A stretch of DNA of 64,000 nt. Origin: Nocardia sp. CDC159 (GTDB taxonomy: Bacteria; Actinomycetota; Actinomycetes; Mycobacteriales; Mycobacteriaceae). This document shows positions 35,762-44,709 of the stretch, one piece after another (the stretch's first letter is position 1; the number at the start of each line of letters is the position of its first letter). Below the pieces are notes generated by a model. The model made no database searches. It worked only from the letters and a program-made list of their open reading frames with translations, and had not been told where the DNA came from. The position numbers and the translations under genes are program-made. The stretch lies in NCBI RefSeq assembly GCF_023740735.1, contig NZ_JAMRXH010000001.1, forward strand, positions 620,001-684,000. Reading direction: 5' to 3'.

Positions 35762-37294
35762 ATGGCACCGGAGATACGTCCCGCACACCGTCTGCCGACG
35801 CGTGCCGGGCGAGCGGGCCGCACCGCGGTACCCGTGCGCGTCCGGGTTGTCGGCACTCCTTCCGGCGCGGATCTGGACAAGCTGACCGGCTCGGTGGCGC
35901 GGGCGGTGGGCAGGCAACTGCGCGCGGCGGGTGCGGCGGCGGTCGAGCGGACGTCGCTGGGCGAGACCCGGGATGTCCCGCCCGAGGACCGGATTCGCAT
36001 TCGGCTGCGCGCGGTCGAGCACGATCTGTCCACCGGCATCGGGGTCCGATCGCCCGCCGCGATCGCCGAACTCGAGGCCGAGCGCGTCCGGCTGCTCACC
36101 GAGCTGACCACGGTGCTCGCCGGCCGCCTGGAAGACGTTCGGGCACAACGGAAAACGGGAATCGGCGTGCGGTCACCCGAGGCGCTGACCCAACTGGAGG
36201 CCGATGAGCGCCGCGCCTCCGGCGAGCTGGCCGCGGCCCGGTTGCTCGCCCAGCAGGCGGCCGGGCTGCGGCCCCCGCCCGAAACCCTCGCGATCGACTG
36301 GTTCGAAGGACATCAGGGCCGCGGGCTGAGCGCCGAGGGGCCGGTCGGTCAGCGGTACTACCCCGGCGCGACGCCGCTGCCGCGCGCCTATCCGGGCATC
36401 GATCTCATCGAGGGCGGCACGCGGACACCGTTGACCGGAATCATCCGGGTGGGCAGCAAACAGTTGCCACTGACCCCCGACAGCGTCCGGATCGAGGGCG
36501 GCACGCTCGTTCAGGTCAAGACCGTGGACAACCACCCCGGCGCCTATGCCAGACCCGGCGCGCTCCGAAATCAGCTGATTCAGAAGGGGATCGACCTTCT
36601 CGCCGCGACCGAGTCGGGCACCGGCCGCAGCCAGGACGTGGGCGGGAGCGCCTTTCGCGTGGAGCACACCGGCCCGGCCGAGCGCAGGATCCTGCACATC
36701 GAATTGCGGTCCGAGCCCACCGCCGATCACCTCGCCGAACTGGAGGCGGTCCGGGAGTACGGCAGCGCCAAGGGCATCGAGGTCGTGTACCGCTGGCCGA
36801 AGGCTCCCTCGCTCGCCGTGCCCGGCACGACCGGCGTCGCCCTCGGCGTGGCCGGAACCATCGGACGGGAACTGCGGCGCGAGGAGCAGCTGGAGCGCCG
36901 GGGCTATGCGCCGGTCGGCGCGGCCGCCTTCGCCGAGGAGCCCTGGTATGTCCAGCTGGGCAGCCTGTTCCGCCTCGACTGGTTCGAGTCGAGTGTGCGC
37001 GCGCCCGGCCCGGTGGACATCCCGGTGTGGCGCCAGCACGTCCGCCGGACGGCCGACGCCAAGAAGCCCGGCGACACCCTGCGATTCCTGTGGCAGACCC
37101 CGGATCGGTCGCGGCCGATTCCCAGCACCCGCGATATCGAGGTCACCTACCGCAAGACCCCGGAGGGCCGGTGGCGGGTCGAGACCATCGACGACGCACC
37201 GGCCGGATTCACCCCGCCCGATCTGAACGCCATCGTCGACCCCGCGGTCGGTGACGGCACCGTCGCGGCGATGTTGTCCAGCGAAGGGGCGTAG
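35762..37294 (+). CDS. Putative cargo toxin with PD-(D/E)xK-like nuclease domain
   Basis: 510 residues. An N-terminal strand-helix unit (PVRVRVVG at 24-31, then a helix) resembles the preceding small protein. The octapeptide TGIGVRSP occurs twice (91-98 and 132-139), each followed by a helix. Residues 205-345 look like a restriction-endonuclease fold: Asp214 in YPGIDLIEGG, then GGTLVQVKTVD at 246-256 with QVK (251-253) as the E/QxK half, and a following helix and strand (LAELEAVREYG, IEVVYRW). The C-terminus (GPVDIPVWRQHV onward) is unassigned. It lies between tube and baseplate. A nuclease effector is inferred from motif order only. Confidence 0.5.
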   Translation: MAPEIRPAHRLPTRAGRAGRTAVPVRVRVVGTPSGADLDKLTGSVARAVGRQLRAAGAAAVERTSLGETRDVPPEDRIRIRLRAVEHDLSTGIGVRSPAAIAELEAERVRLLTELTTVLAGRLEDVRAQRKTGIGVRSPEALTQLEADERRASGELAAARLLAQQAAGLRPPPETLAIDWFEGHQGRGLSAEGPVGQRYYPGATPLPRAYPGIDLIEGGTRTPLTGIIRVGSKQLPLTPDSVRIEGGTLVQVKTVDNHPGAYARPGALRNQLIQKGIDLLAATESGTGRSQDVGGSAFRVEHTGPAERRILHIELRSEPTADHLAELEAVREYGSAKGIEVVYRWPKAPSLAVPGTTGVALGVAGTIGRELRREEQLERRGYAPVGAAAFAEEPWYVQLGSLFRLDWFESSVRAPGPVDIPVWRQHVRRTADAKKPGDTLRFLWQTPDRSRPIPSTRDIEVTYRKTPEGRWRVETIDDAPAGFTPPDLNAIVDPAVGDGTVAAMLSSEGA

Positions 37295-37299
37295 CGGTC

Positions 37300-40134
37300 G
37301 TGGACACCAGAGATCCGGCAACCGTTCCCGCGCCGTCGATTTCCATCGAATTCTCCGAGGCCGCGCGGCTCGAGAACCCCCGCGGCGTGGAGATCGCGAT
37401 CCGCCGCGGCATCGACCAGGCGATTCTGGAAAGCCGCGCCGAGGACCGTTCGTGGTCGCCGCGACATCCGGCCGATCTCGACGAATCGGCCGCCGAGCGT
37501 GCACTGCCCCGCGAGCGGGTGTTGCACGTCCTCGGCGACACCCTGCGGATCGGGCCGACCGGGACCAGCCCGGTGCTCGCCCTGGGCCGGGATGTGCCGC
37601 AGTGGGTGAAGGCGGGCGGGCAGCTCGAGGTCGAGACCGGCGATCCGGTGCGCGCGGTGCACTGGGGTCGATATCTGTTCGGGGAGCGCGGTTTTGCCGT
37701 TCTCACCACGGCGTCGCCCGGCCGCCTGCTGGTGCGGCCGCTGCTGACCCCGCTGCATGCCACCGACTTCGGAGCGTTCGCCCCCGCGATCAGCCGGGAG
37801 CCCGGCTGGGAGGGCACGGCCACCACGGCCCCGGCCACCGGCGCGACCCTGGTCAGCGACGCCAGCCTGCAACCGCTGCTCGTCACCACGGCCGAGGGCA
37901 TTCGGCTCCACCGCCGCTACGCCGCGCAGACCCCCACCGAATGGGCCGGACAGAACATCGAGCGCAGGCTGGCCGACCGCACCGATCCGGCCGCGCTGTC
38001 GGCGGCCGATGTGCGAGATGTGGTGTCGCTCATCGGGCGTGAGCATTCCGACGATGCGAGCGTCGCGCAGTTGCTGGCCGCACTGGATCGTTCGCTGTTC
38101 GCCGCCATGAGCCTCGGCGATCGCAGGCGATATCTGCTCGCGCTCACGCGCCTGGCCGAGCGGGCGGTGCGCGGGGTGGACTCCGATCAGCTCGACGCGG
38201 CCATGGTCGAGCTGATCGCCTCCTGCGGTTCGGCGGGCGAACTGGATGCCCTGCTCGCGCCGCTGGCCGCCGACGGCACGCTGCGAAAATTGTTCGGCCA
38301 GTTCGACAAGCCGACCTTCCGCCTGCTGCTCGCGGTCGGCGACCAGGTGCCGCTGACCCCGCTGGAACCGGCCGATCTGCTCGACATCGTCGCCTATCAG
38401 CTGAAACATCCGCTCTCGGCCGTCGACGTGGTCGAGCTCGTCGGCATCACCTACGACTGGCTGCGCGGCACGGTCGCCGGGCTGGCCGATCTGCCGCTGC
38501 TGCCGATCGAACTGGGCGGGAGCCTGCCCAAGCTCTACGAGCTCTATCTCCTGCTGTGCCGCGCCTTGGGCATCGTGCCGGTCCCGGTGCCGGGCCTGCC
38601 CGCGGTCGTCGGCCCGCCGGATCCGGAGGCGCTGGCGCGGGTCCGCGCGCTGCTGGCCAGCGCGGGCACGACAGGGCGCAGGGCGTTGCTCGGGCTGAAG
38701 CACATCGAGGAACTGGCCGGGGAGCCGGGTGCGATCGGCGCGGCGCTGCTGCGGCGGGTCGCGCGGGTGCTGCTGCTCGAGATCCTGGCCGCCTTCGTGA
38801 CCGCCGCACCGGAGCTGCGCGCGGCCGAGATCGCGCAGCGGGTCGCCGCCCAGGCCAGGCTGTTCGAGGCGCTCGCGGCGTCGATGCGGCTGAAGGACGC
38901 GGGCGAGGTCGGCAGGCTGATGTGGTTGCTGCCCAAGCCCTATGCCGATGATGTGCTGCGGCTGGTGCGGCACGCGCCGAGGGGGGCCAGGGCACTGCCA
39001 CGGTTCGTGACCGTGAACGCCGAGACGCGGGCGTCGGGGGAGCGACTGCTGAGCGCCCTGCGCATCGCCCGGACGATGGAGAAATCCCTCGGCCCGGCGA
39101 TCGCATTGGCCGAGGACGTGCTCGCCGGTGCGCACCGCGTCCTCGAATTGACCACCACCGCGCCGCGGTGGTCCGGCCCCGTCGTCGCGGGTGTGCTGCG
39201 CCACATCCCCGCTCCCGAGCTGTCGGATCTGCTGCGGGTCGCCGGGCGGCTCACCGCCGAGCAGTTGCGCGAGCTGCCGCCCGCCGAGTTCGCACGGGTG
39301 GCCCGGGCCAGCGGCGCCCTGCGCTTCGTGATCGACGCGGGCGGGCACGCCCTCGCGCCCACCGCGCGGAGGTTCGGCTCGAATACCTCGCGCTACGAAC
39401 ACTTTCTGGCGCGGGTGGCGGCCGCGAAGCGGCGGCTCGGCTCGCAGCGCTATCACGAACTGCTCGAGCGGCTGGCGGCGGGCGATCCGGCGGGATTCGA
39501 CGATGCCGACTGGTTGTCCGAGGTCGCCGAGTCGGTGCAGGGCACGCTGCGGCCCGGCACGCGGCCGACGGTCCCCGCCGCGGCGCTCGGCCGGATCGGC
39601 GCCATCGCGAGCAAGGACGCGTTCCGACGCGAGGTGGCCGCGGCCCTGCGCGCCGATCCCGGCCACCCCCTGAGCTTCCTGCTGGACGAGACCGGATCGC
39701 TGCGCTCGACGACCGGCGATTTCGCGCACTGGCTGGAGCATCCCGAGATCGTCGAGGCGGGCCACCTCGCCAGCGCCAAATCGCTGTCGACGGCGGGCAG
39801 CGACCGGCTGGTGGTCATGTCCGCCTACCGAAATCGGCTGGCCGCCAGCACCATCGAACATCCGGCCAGGGGCGGATTCATGAGCATCGACACGGCCCTG
39901 GACATCCGGGGCATCCCGGTGGATCCGGAGACCGCGGTGGATTGGGTGTCCAAGGGCCTGCTCGATCCCGCCGAATTCGATCGTGCCCGGCGGGTGCGGT
40001 ATCGGATCGCCTCCGACGCGGCCGAACCGACCCGAGTGCGAATCGGAGAGCCGGGCCCACGCATCGAAATCGACCCGACACCAACGGAGGCGGCCGAACC
40101 CGTGCGACGACGACGGAAGGAACCGGAGCAATGA
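37300..40134 (+). CDS. 944-residue helical protein with a C-terminal polymorphic-toxin-like domain
   Basis: Starts at GTG 37300, five bases after the previous stop. The N-terminus holds a loose beta-strand/helix unit, then a beta-rich part to about 200. Residues 230-750 are long helices with apolar stretches (LPLLPIELGGSLPKL, YLLLCRALGIVPVPVPG) that could serve as a tape measure or translocation helper. Residues 770-895 resemble polymorphic toxin type 5: WLEHPEIVEAGHLASAKS (AGH at 820-822), VVMSAYRNRLAAS and DIRGIPVDPETAVDWVSKGL (from 868). The tail is Arg/Glu/Pro-rich. Its size and place between tube and baseplate match a tape measure, but the toxin-like end suggests cargo; it may be both. 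Confidence 0.55.
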   Translation: MDTRDPATVPAPSISIEFSEAARLENPRGVEIAIRRGIDQAILESRAEDRSWSPRHPADLDESAAERALPRERVLHVLGDTLRIGPTGTSPVLALGRDVPQWVKAGGQLEVETGDPVRAVHWGRYLFGERGFAVLTTASPGRLLVRPLLTPLHATDFGAFAPAISREPGWEGTATTAPATGATLVSDASLQPLLVTTAEGIRLHRRYAAQTPTEWAGQNIERRLADRTDPAALSAADVRDVVSLIGREHSDDASVAQLLAALDRSLFAAMSLGDRRRYLLALTRLAERAVRGVDSDQLDAAMVELIASCGSAGELDALLAPLAADGTLRKLFGQFDKPTFRLLLAVGDQVPLTPLEPADLLDIVAYQLKHPLSAVDVVELVGITYDWLRGTVAGLADLPLLPIELGGSLPKLYELYLLLCRALGIVPVPVPGLPAVVGPPDPEALARVRALLASAGTTGRRALLGLKHIEELAGEPGAIGAALLRRVARVLLLEILAAFVTAAPELRAAEIAQRVAAQARLFEALAASMRLKDAGEVGRLMWLLPKPYADDVLRLVRHAPRGARALPRFVTVNAETRASGERLLSALRIARTMEKSLGPAIALAEDVLAGAHRVLELTTTAPRWSGPVVAGVLRHIPAPELSDLLRVAGRLTAEQLRELPPAEFARVARASGALRFVIDAGGHALAPTARRFGSNTSRYEHFLARVAAAKRRLGSQRYHELLERLAAGDPAGFDDADWLSEVAESVQGTLRPGTRPTVPAAALGRIGAIASKDAFRREVAAALRADPGHPLSFLLDETGSLRSTTGDFAHWLEHPEIVEAGHLASAKSLSTAGSDRLVVMSAYRNRLAASTIEHPARGGFMSIDTALDIRGIPVDPETAVDWVSKGLLDPAEFDRARRVRYRIASDAAEPTRVRIGEPGPRIEIDPTPTEAAEPVRRRRKEPEQ

Positions 40135-40631
40135 CGGCACAACCGGTACTGATCGGCCCGGTCCCACTGCTGTATGTGCAGAGCATCTCGATGACCGAGG
40201 GGTATCAGATTCAGCGGATCGGCGACAGCAAGTTCTCCCAGGCGGTCGCACCCACCCGCAAGGCCATCGCGATCGAGGCCATGCTGCTGGGTCCCGAGCG
40301 ACTGGTGACCAAAAAGGCACTCGAGGTGCTGGCGCTGAACTCCCGGCTGCTGGTCGCCGCGACCGCGACCACCCTCGCCGCGACCGGGATTCCGGTGGTG
40401 TGCGGACTGACCATCAGCCTGGACATGCAGATCACCGATCTGCGCTTCACCCAGAGCGTGCACAAGCGCGACGCCATCGACGTATCCCTCGGCCTCGAGC
40501 ACGTCCCGCGCGGCCGGGCCACGGCGATCGCGGGTGAGATCGCCGATCTGGCGCTCGCCGCGGGCAGTGCGATCTTCGGCGGTCCCGCCGCACCGGCCGC
40601 GGTGCCCGCGGTGCCCGCGGTACCGCTGTGA
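40131..40631 (+). CDS. Putative tail/baseplate adaptor protein
   Basis: 166 residues; start overlaps the upstream stop (ATGA), implying coupled translation. Strand-rich first half (PVPLLYVQSISMTEGYQIQR, SKFSQAVAPTRKAIAIEAML), a central helix, then CGLTISLDMQITDLRFTQSV and VSLGLEHVPRG. The last 40 residues are Ala/Pro-rich and low in complexity (FGGPAAPAAVPAVPAVPL). In contractile tails, proteins of this size between tape measure and hub are tube-to-hub adaptors, and that is the positional inference here. Confidence 0.5.
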   Translation: MTAQPVLIGPVPLLYVQSISMTEGYQIQRIGDSKFSQAVAPTRKAIAIEAMLLGPERLVTKKALEVLALNSRLLVAATATTLAATGIPVVCGLTISLDMQITDLRFTQSVHKRDAIDVSLGLEHVPRGRATAIAGEIADLALAAGSAIFGGPAAPAAVPAVPAVPL

Positions 40632-40647
40632 ACGAAAGGCAAGACCC

Positions 40648-41031
40648 ATGACGACTACGCTGCATCACCGGTATCTGCGGCTGCCGCTGGACGCGGATCA
40701 GGGCTTCCCGCAGGCCGTGCGAATCTCCCTCGGCGGGCGCATCTACCTGCTATCGGCTCATGTGAACGTCACCGACGAGACACTGCTGGCCCAACCGAAA
40801 CCGCTGGCGCTCCCCAGCCCAGGCGCGTTCCTGGCCCTCGCGGTGACCACCGAGGAGGCAGGGCGAACCCGAGTCCTGTTCCGCCGCAAGCTCGTTCCCG
40901 ATTTGGAGTACCAGGCGCGGGAACTGGCCCTGGTGTTCACCGAACTCGCCGTGCACCCGCTCAATATCAACGGCTCCGGCGCGCACGGCTCGTCCGTGGT
41001 GGGAGGTGTCGCGCTGCGATGGGCTTCGTGA
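40648..41031 (+). CDS. Putative baseplate plug-like protein
   Basis: 127 residues, mainly beta (HHRYLRLPLDADQGFPQAV, RISLGGRIYLLSAHVNV, FLALAVTTEEAGRTRVL). It overlaps the hub gene by 13 bp, so both are translated together. The pattern resembles small baseplate plug proteins that sit between adaptor and hub, but I cannot assign a family. Confidence 0.45.
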   Translation: MTTTLHHRYLRLPLDADQGFPQAVRISLGGRIYLLSAHVNVTDETLLAQPKPLALPSPGAFLALAVTTEEAGRTRVLFRRKLVPDLEYQARELALVFTELAVHPLNINGSGAHGSSVVGGVALRWAS

Positions 41032-42680
41032 TCTGGTACCGGCTCCAATTCCGCACCGACCCCGCCGACGCGACGCCGTTCCTGCGGGTGTCCAACGACG
41101 CGCTGTCCGGCGATCTGCTGATCGACGCCGCGATCGATACCAACGCCACCCTGGGACCGCATCCCTCGACCTTCGAGATCACCCTGTGGGACCTGCCGCT
41201 GGACAATGCCAAGGATCTCGCCGAACGGGCCCGCACCCGATCCGGTTCCGACCGGCCGATTCTCGTCCAGATCCAGCTCGGCTACTTCGACCAGCCCGCG
41301 ACCCGCCGAGCCACCGTGCTGGTCGGGGCGATCACCGAGACCCGCAACGAGGTCGCGGCCGACGGCAGCCTGCTCACCCGGATCAAGGGCCTCGAACTGG
41401 CCGGATATCTGCTGCGCAGACAGGACTACCCGTATCACAAGCCGGGTGCGTCGAGCATCGACGAGATCCTGGCCGACCTGGCCCGCAAGACCAAGGTCGG
41501 CATCGCCCACGAGGGTGTCGACGGAACCGCCCGCGACCTCACCATCGCCGCGGGCACGGCGCTCAGCGCGCTCGGCACGCTCGCGGCCGGAGCCGGTGTG
41601 CCGCTGGCCGTGCGCGCCGGACAGGCCGTGCTGGGCGCCGGCCGCGATCCCGCGCCCCCGGCCCGATTCCGCGCCGAGGAGAATATCGTCGCCAAACGCC
41701 GCTGGGACAGCGGTTCTCCCGATCTGCAGGCACCGGCTGGCACCACGACCCGATACGAACTGACCGTGCTCGGCGATCCCACCCTGCAGATCGGCGGCCG
41801 GGCCGACCTGGAGGGCAGCGATTCCGCCGAGCTGCGCATCGAATCCGTGCGGCACCTGTTCAGCCTGCGCGGCGGATATCGGTGCGAGCTCACCCTCCTC
41901 GACGCCGACGCCGCGCATCGGCCGCACGCGGTCGACGGTGCGCATGCGGTGGCCGACGACTTCCAGTCGCTGACCCGGTCGCTGTTCGCCGACCACCCCG
42001 CCATCGACATCGGGGAGGTCGCCGCCTACAACGCGACCGGGTCGGGCGACAACGGCGGGCATCGGGCCACGCTCGACTACGGCAGGCGGCGCTCGGGCTC
42101 GAGCGTCGACGATGCGGTGGACGATCGGCTGGTCCTGCACGACAAGCCCATCGCGTCGGTATTCGCCTGGGACCGTACGGGATTGATGGTTCCGGTATAT
42201 CCGGGCATGCGGGCGCTGCTGCTGCACAACGACGGCGCGGTCGACGACGCGATCACCGGTGGATTCCTGTGGTCGCGCCGCGCCGAGCACCGCCCGCCCG
42301 CCAACGAGCCCGGCGACTTCTGGCTCTGCCTACCGACGGAGGTGTCCGAGGGCAGGCCCGCGGGCAAGGGCGTCAACGATCTGACCGATGCGAGCGGCCA
42401 CCGAATCGTGCAGGCCGTGGGGCTGAGCCTCGAGGTCGGCGCGGCGATCCTGCCCGAGGTCGGGGCGCGGCCGCGGCCCCCGACCGGCGAGACGCTGATC
42501 ATCCAGCACGCCGCGGGCACGACGGTCAGCATCGCCGCGGACGGTTCGGTGGCCGTCGTCACCGACGGCCAGGACGTGACGCTCGGCAACGGCCGGGCAT
42601 CGATCACCCTGAGCGGCGGCGAGATCACCATGACCGCCGACACCATCAAACTCGCGGCCTCGTCGGTGGAGGTGGGCTGA
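41019..42680 (+). CDS. VgrG-like hub/spike protein
   Basis: 553 residues. Residues 1-290 look like the gpD/gp27 hub fold (LRVSNDALSGDLLIDAAIDT, STFEITLWDLP, VLVGAITETRNEVAADGS, LELAGYLLRRQDYPY). Residues 330-450 resemble an OB-type gp5/gpV domain (SVFAWDRTGLMVPVYPGMRA, LLLHNDGAVDDAITGGFLW). The end (GETLIIQHAAGTTVSIAADG, VTDGQDVTLGNG, ITLSGGEITMTADTI) is a repeating strand pattern typical of the spike beta-helix. So hub and spike are fused as in VgrG, as in many T6SS and eCIS particles. The tip protein gene overlaps by 1 bp (TGATG). Confidence 0.7.
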   Translation: MGFVIWYRLQFRTDPADATPFLRVSNDALSGDLLIDAAIDTNATLGPHPSTFEITLWDLPLDNAKDLAERARTRSGSDRPILVQIQLGYFDQPATRRATVLVGAITETRNEVAADGSLLTRIKGLELAGYLLRRQDYPYHKPGASSIDEILADLARKTKVGIAHEGVDGTARDLTIAAGTALSALGTLAAGAGVPLAVRAGQAVLGAGRDPAPPARFRAEENIVAKRRWDSGSPDLQAPAGTTTRYELTVLGDPTLQIGGRADLEGSDSAELRIESVRHLFSLRGGYRCELTLLDADAAHRPHAVDGAHAVADDFQSLTRSLFADHPAIDIGEVAAYNATGSGDNGGHRATLDYGRRRSGSSVDDAVDDRLVLHDKPIASVFAWDRTGLMVPVYPGMRALLLHNDGAVDDAITGGFLWSRRAEHRPPANEPGDFWLCLPTEVSEGRPAGKGVNDLTDASGHRIVQAVGLSLEVGAAILPEVGARPRPPTGETLIIQHAAGTTVSIAADGSVAVVTDGQDVTLGNGRASITLSGGEITMTADTIKLAASSVEVG

Positions 42681-42997
42681 TGGCGAAGGTAGTCGTCGTC
42701 GGCGCGCAATTGGTCTGCGGCCATGGGCCGATCGCGGTGTCGTCGAACTCGATCCTGACCGTCGGTGGCCATCCCGTCCTGGTGCGGACCGATCTTCCGA
42801 AGGCGGACTTCAAAGCCTGCACGGCGGCGACACCGCCCGGCAAATGCACGACCCTCGGCCCGCTCACCGCGGGCGTCTCGACGGTGCTGAAGGTCGGCGG
42901 GCAGCCCGTGGTGCTGCAGACCGCCGCGGCGGTCATCGCCCCCGGCGGGAAATTGGGTGTGCCGGACCCGGGCCAGACCATCCTCGAGGCGAGGTAG
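42680..42997 (+). CDS. PAAR-like spike-tip protein
   Basis: 105 residues. Repeated short strands with Gly turns: VVVGAQLVCGHGPIAVSSNS, ILTVGGHPVLVRTDL, VLKVGGQPVVLQTAAAV, ending in a Pro-rich turn. This fits the conical PAAR/DUF4280-like tip that caps a VgrG spike, and it lies immediately after the hub/spike gene. Three Cys/His residues (CGHG, KACTA, KCTT) could bind a metal as PAAR proteins do. Confidence 0.65.
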   Translation: MAKVVVVGAQLVCGHGPIAVSSNSILTVGGHPVLVRTDLPKADFKACTAATPPGKCTTLGPLTAGVSTVLKVGGQPVVLQTAAAVIAPGGKLGVPDPGQTILEAR

Positions 42998-43003
42998 GAG
43001 AGC

Positions 43004-43402
43004 ATGACAACCGCCGGAAACATCGGAATCCGTTTGGACAGCGGCGATCTCGTCATCGAGAACGGCCGGATCGCCACCGTCGCCGATCGACCCAACCTGG
43101 CTCAGGCGCTCGGACTGCGGCTGCTGACCCCACTCGGCGACGACCGCTACGACACCCGCTACGGACTCGATTACCGCTCCGTGTTCACCGCCCCGGTGAG
43201 CGCGGTCGAGATGCGGGATCTGCTGCGGCTCAACGTCGTCCGCACGCTCAGCGGTGATCCCCGGGTGCGGGAGATCCGCGATATCCAGATCACCGACCCG
43301 CAGGCCGACGCCCACCACCGGGTGTTCGGAGTCGTGGTGTCGATCATCACCAGTGACGGCGCCCCGGCCGTGCTGACCACCACCGTAGGAGCACCGGCAT
43401 GA
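43004..43402 (+). CDS. gp25-like baseplate wedge protein
   Basis: 132 residues. The opening GIRLDSGDLVIENGRIATVA and then LAQALGLRLLTPLGDDRYDT match the gp25/W (DUF2634-type) wedge component. The C-terminal half is strand-rich (VREIRDIQITDPQ, VFGVVVSIIT). It lies directly before the gpJ-like gene and overlaps it by four bases, the usual gp25-gpJ pairing. Confidence 0.72.
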   Translation: MTTAGNIGIRLDSGDLVIENGRIATVADRPNLAQALGLRLLTPLGDDRYDTRYGLDYRSVFTAPVSAVEMRDLLRLNVVRTLSGDPRVREIRDIQITDPQADAHHRVFGVVVSIITSDGAPAVLTTTVGAPA

Positions 43403-44709
43403 CGCAATACGGCGTGACGAAGGACGGTTTCGTCCTCAAGGGTCTGGCCGAGATCCTGAAATCCGCGCAGCAGCGGGCGGTCGACGCCTTCGGTCCCGAG
43501 GTCGACCTCGGCAGCACCAGCGTGCTGACCAAACTGCTGCAGGCCACCGCCGACGAGGACGCCATGCTGTGGCAGCGGCTCGAGGACGTGTACTACAGCC
43601 AGTTCGCCTCCACCGCCTCCGGCGCCGACCTGGACCTGCTCGGCCAGGACATCGGCCTGCGACGCAATTACCTGTTCTCCCAGGGACTCGCCGAGCTGAC
43701 GATAGCCAATGCCGTGGCCGGGCAGGTCTACGCCCTGCCCGCGGGCACCGTGGTGCTGGACGGATCCACGCCGGTGAACGCGTACTACACGACCGCACCG
43801 GTGACGCTCACCAGCCAGTCCCCCAAGGCCACCGTGCTCGTGCGGGCCTTCGAACCGGGGTGGCAGGCCGATATCGAACCCGGCGCCCTGACCCGGATCG
43901 ACCCCGATTATCTTCGGGCACAACTGAATTTCCCGGACAACGTGACCGTGGCGGCCGTCAATCCGGCGGCCTTCACCGGCGGTTCGGAGTTGGAGGACGA
44001 CACCTCCTTCCGCAATCGGCAGCTCGGATTTCCGCGCGACATGTGGACGCTGCAGAGCGTCCGGGCGGCCGCGCTCGGGGTGCGCGGGGTGGTGGACGTG
44101 CTGCTGTCGGATTCGCTCGGCGGCGTCGACGTCACGCAAAGCTTCTTCGGGCAGTTCTTCTTCAGCGAGCGCGCCTTCAGCGGCGAGCGCAGATTCGGCG
44201 AACCGTATTTCTTCGACGTGGTCGTGGCGCACGAATTCGCCCGACCCTGGCGGACAACGGGTTCGGTCGTGGGCATCTACGAGCGCGTGCGGGCCGAGGT
44301 GGATCGGGTGCGCCCGGTCGGTATCCATCCCAACATCATCGAGGCCAACCATATCGAGATCGGGCTGCGCGCCACGGTCGTGATCGAGCGCGGCCAGGAT
44401 GCCAACTCACTGCGGGCCGCGCTGCTGGATCGGCTCTCGCGCAGCATCGGACTGCTGCGCCTCGGCGGCGACGTGCTGTATTCGCAGGTGATGTGCGTGC
44501 TCGCCGAGCAGCCGGGCGTGGTCGACGTGAGAGATCTACGGCTGCGCCGATTCCCGCCGGTACTGGGTCGGATCACCTTCGGAACGGAACTTTTCGGCTC
44601 CGAGCCGATCGAGGCCGGGGTGGGCGAGAACCTCGCACTGGGACCGACCGAGATCGCGCTGTTCCGTCAGGACAGCGGCCTGATCGATATGCAGGTGGTT
44701 GGGCGATGA
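43399..44709 (+). CDS. gpJ-like baseplate wedge protein
   Basis: 436 residues. Starts GVTKDGFVLKGLAEILKSAQ, the classic baseplate J opening, with LDLLGQDIGLRRN, a beta domain (YALPAGTVVLDG...FEPGWQADIEPG), DDTSFRNRQLGFPRDMW and a helical/strand C-terminus (RATVVIERGQDANSLRAALL, VRDLRLRRF). It would sit in the ring around the hub and link sheath to baseplate. Start and stop overlap neighbouring genes by four bases each. Confidence 0.75.
   Translation: MTQYGVTKDGFVLKGLAEILKSAQQRAVDAFGPEVDLGSTSVLTKLLQATADEDAMLWQRLEDVYYSQFASTASGADLDLLGQDIGLRRNYLFSQGLAELTIANAVAGQVYALPAGTVVLDGSTPVNAYYTTAPVTLTSQSPKATVLVRAFEPGWQADIEPGALTRIDPDYLRAQLNFPDNVTVAAVNPAAFTGGSELEDDTSFRNRQLGFPRDMWTLQSVRAAALGVRGVVDVLLSDSLGGVDVTQSFFGQFFFSERAFSGERRFGEPYFFDVVVAHEFARPWRTTGSVVGIYERVRAEVDRVRPVGIHPNIIEANHIEIGLRATVVIERGQDANSLRAALLDRLSRSIGLLRLGGDVLYSQVMCVLAEQPGVVDVRDLRLRRFPPVLGRITFGTELFGSEPIEAGVGENLALGPTEIALFRQDSGLIDMQVVGR

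Noticed and set aside
37147..40320. Very long minus-strand open frame opposite the 944-residue tail gene
   Set aside because: High-GC shadow of the plus-strand gene; its sequence is a Gln/Arg/Gly-rich mix with no domains, and the tail genes on both sides are clearly on the plus strand.
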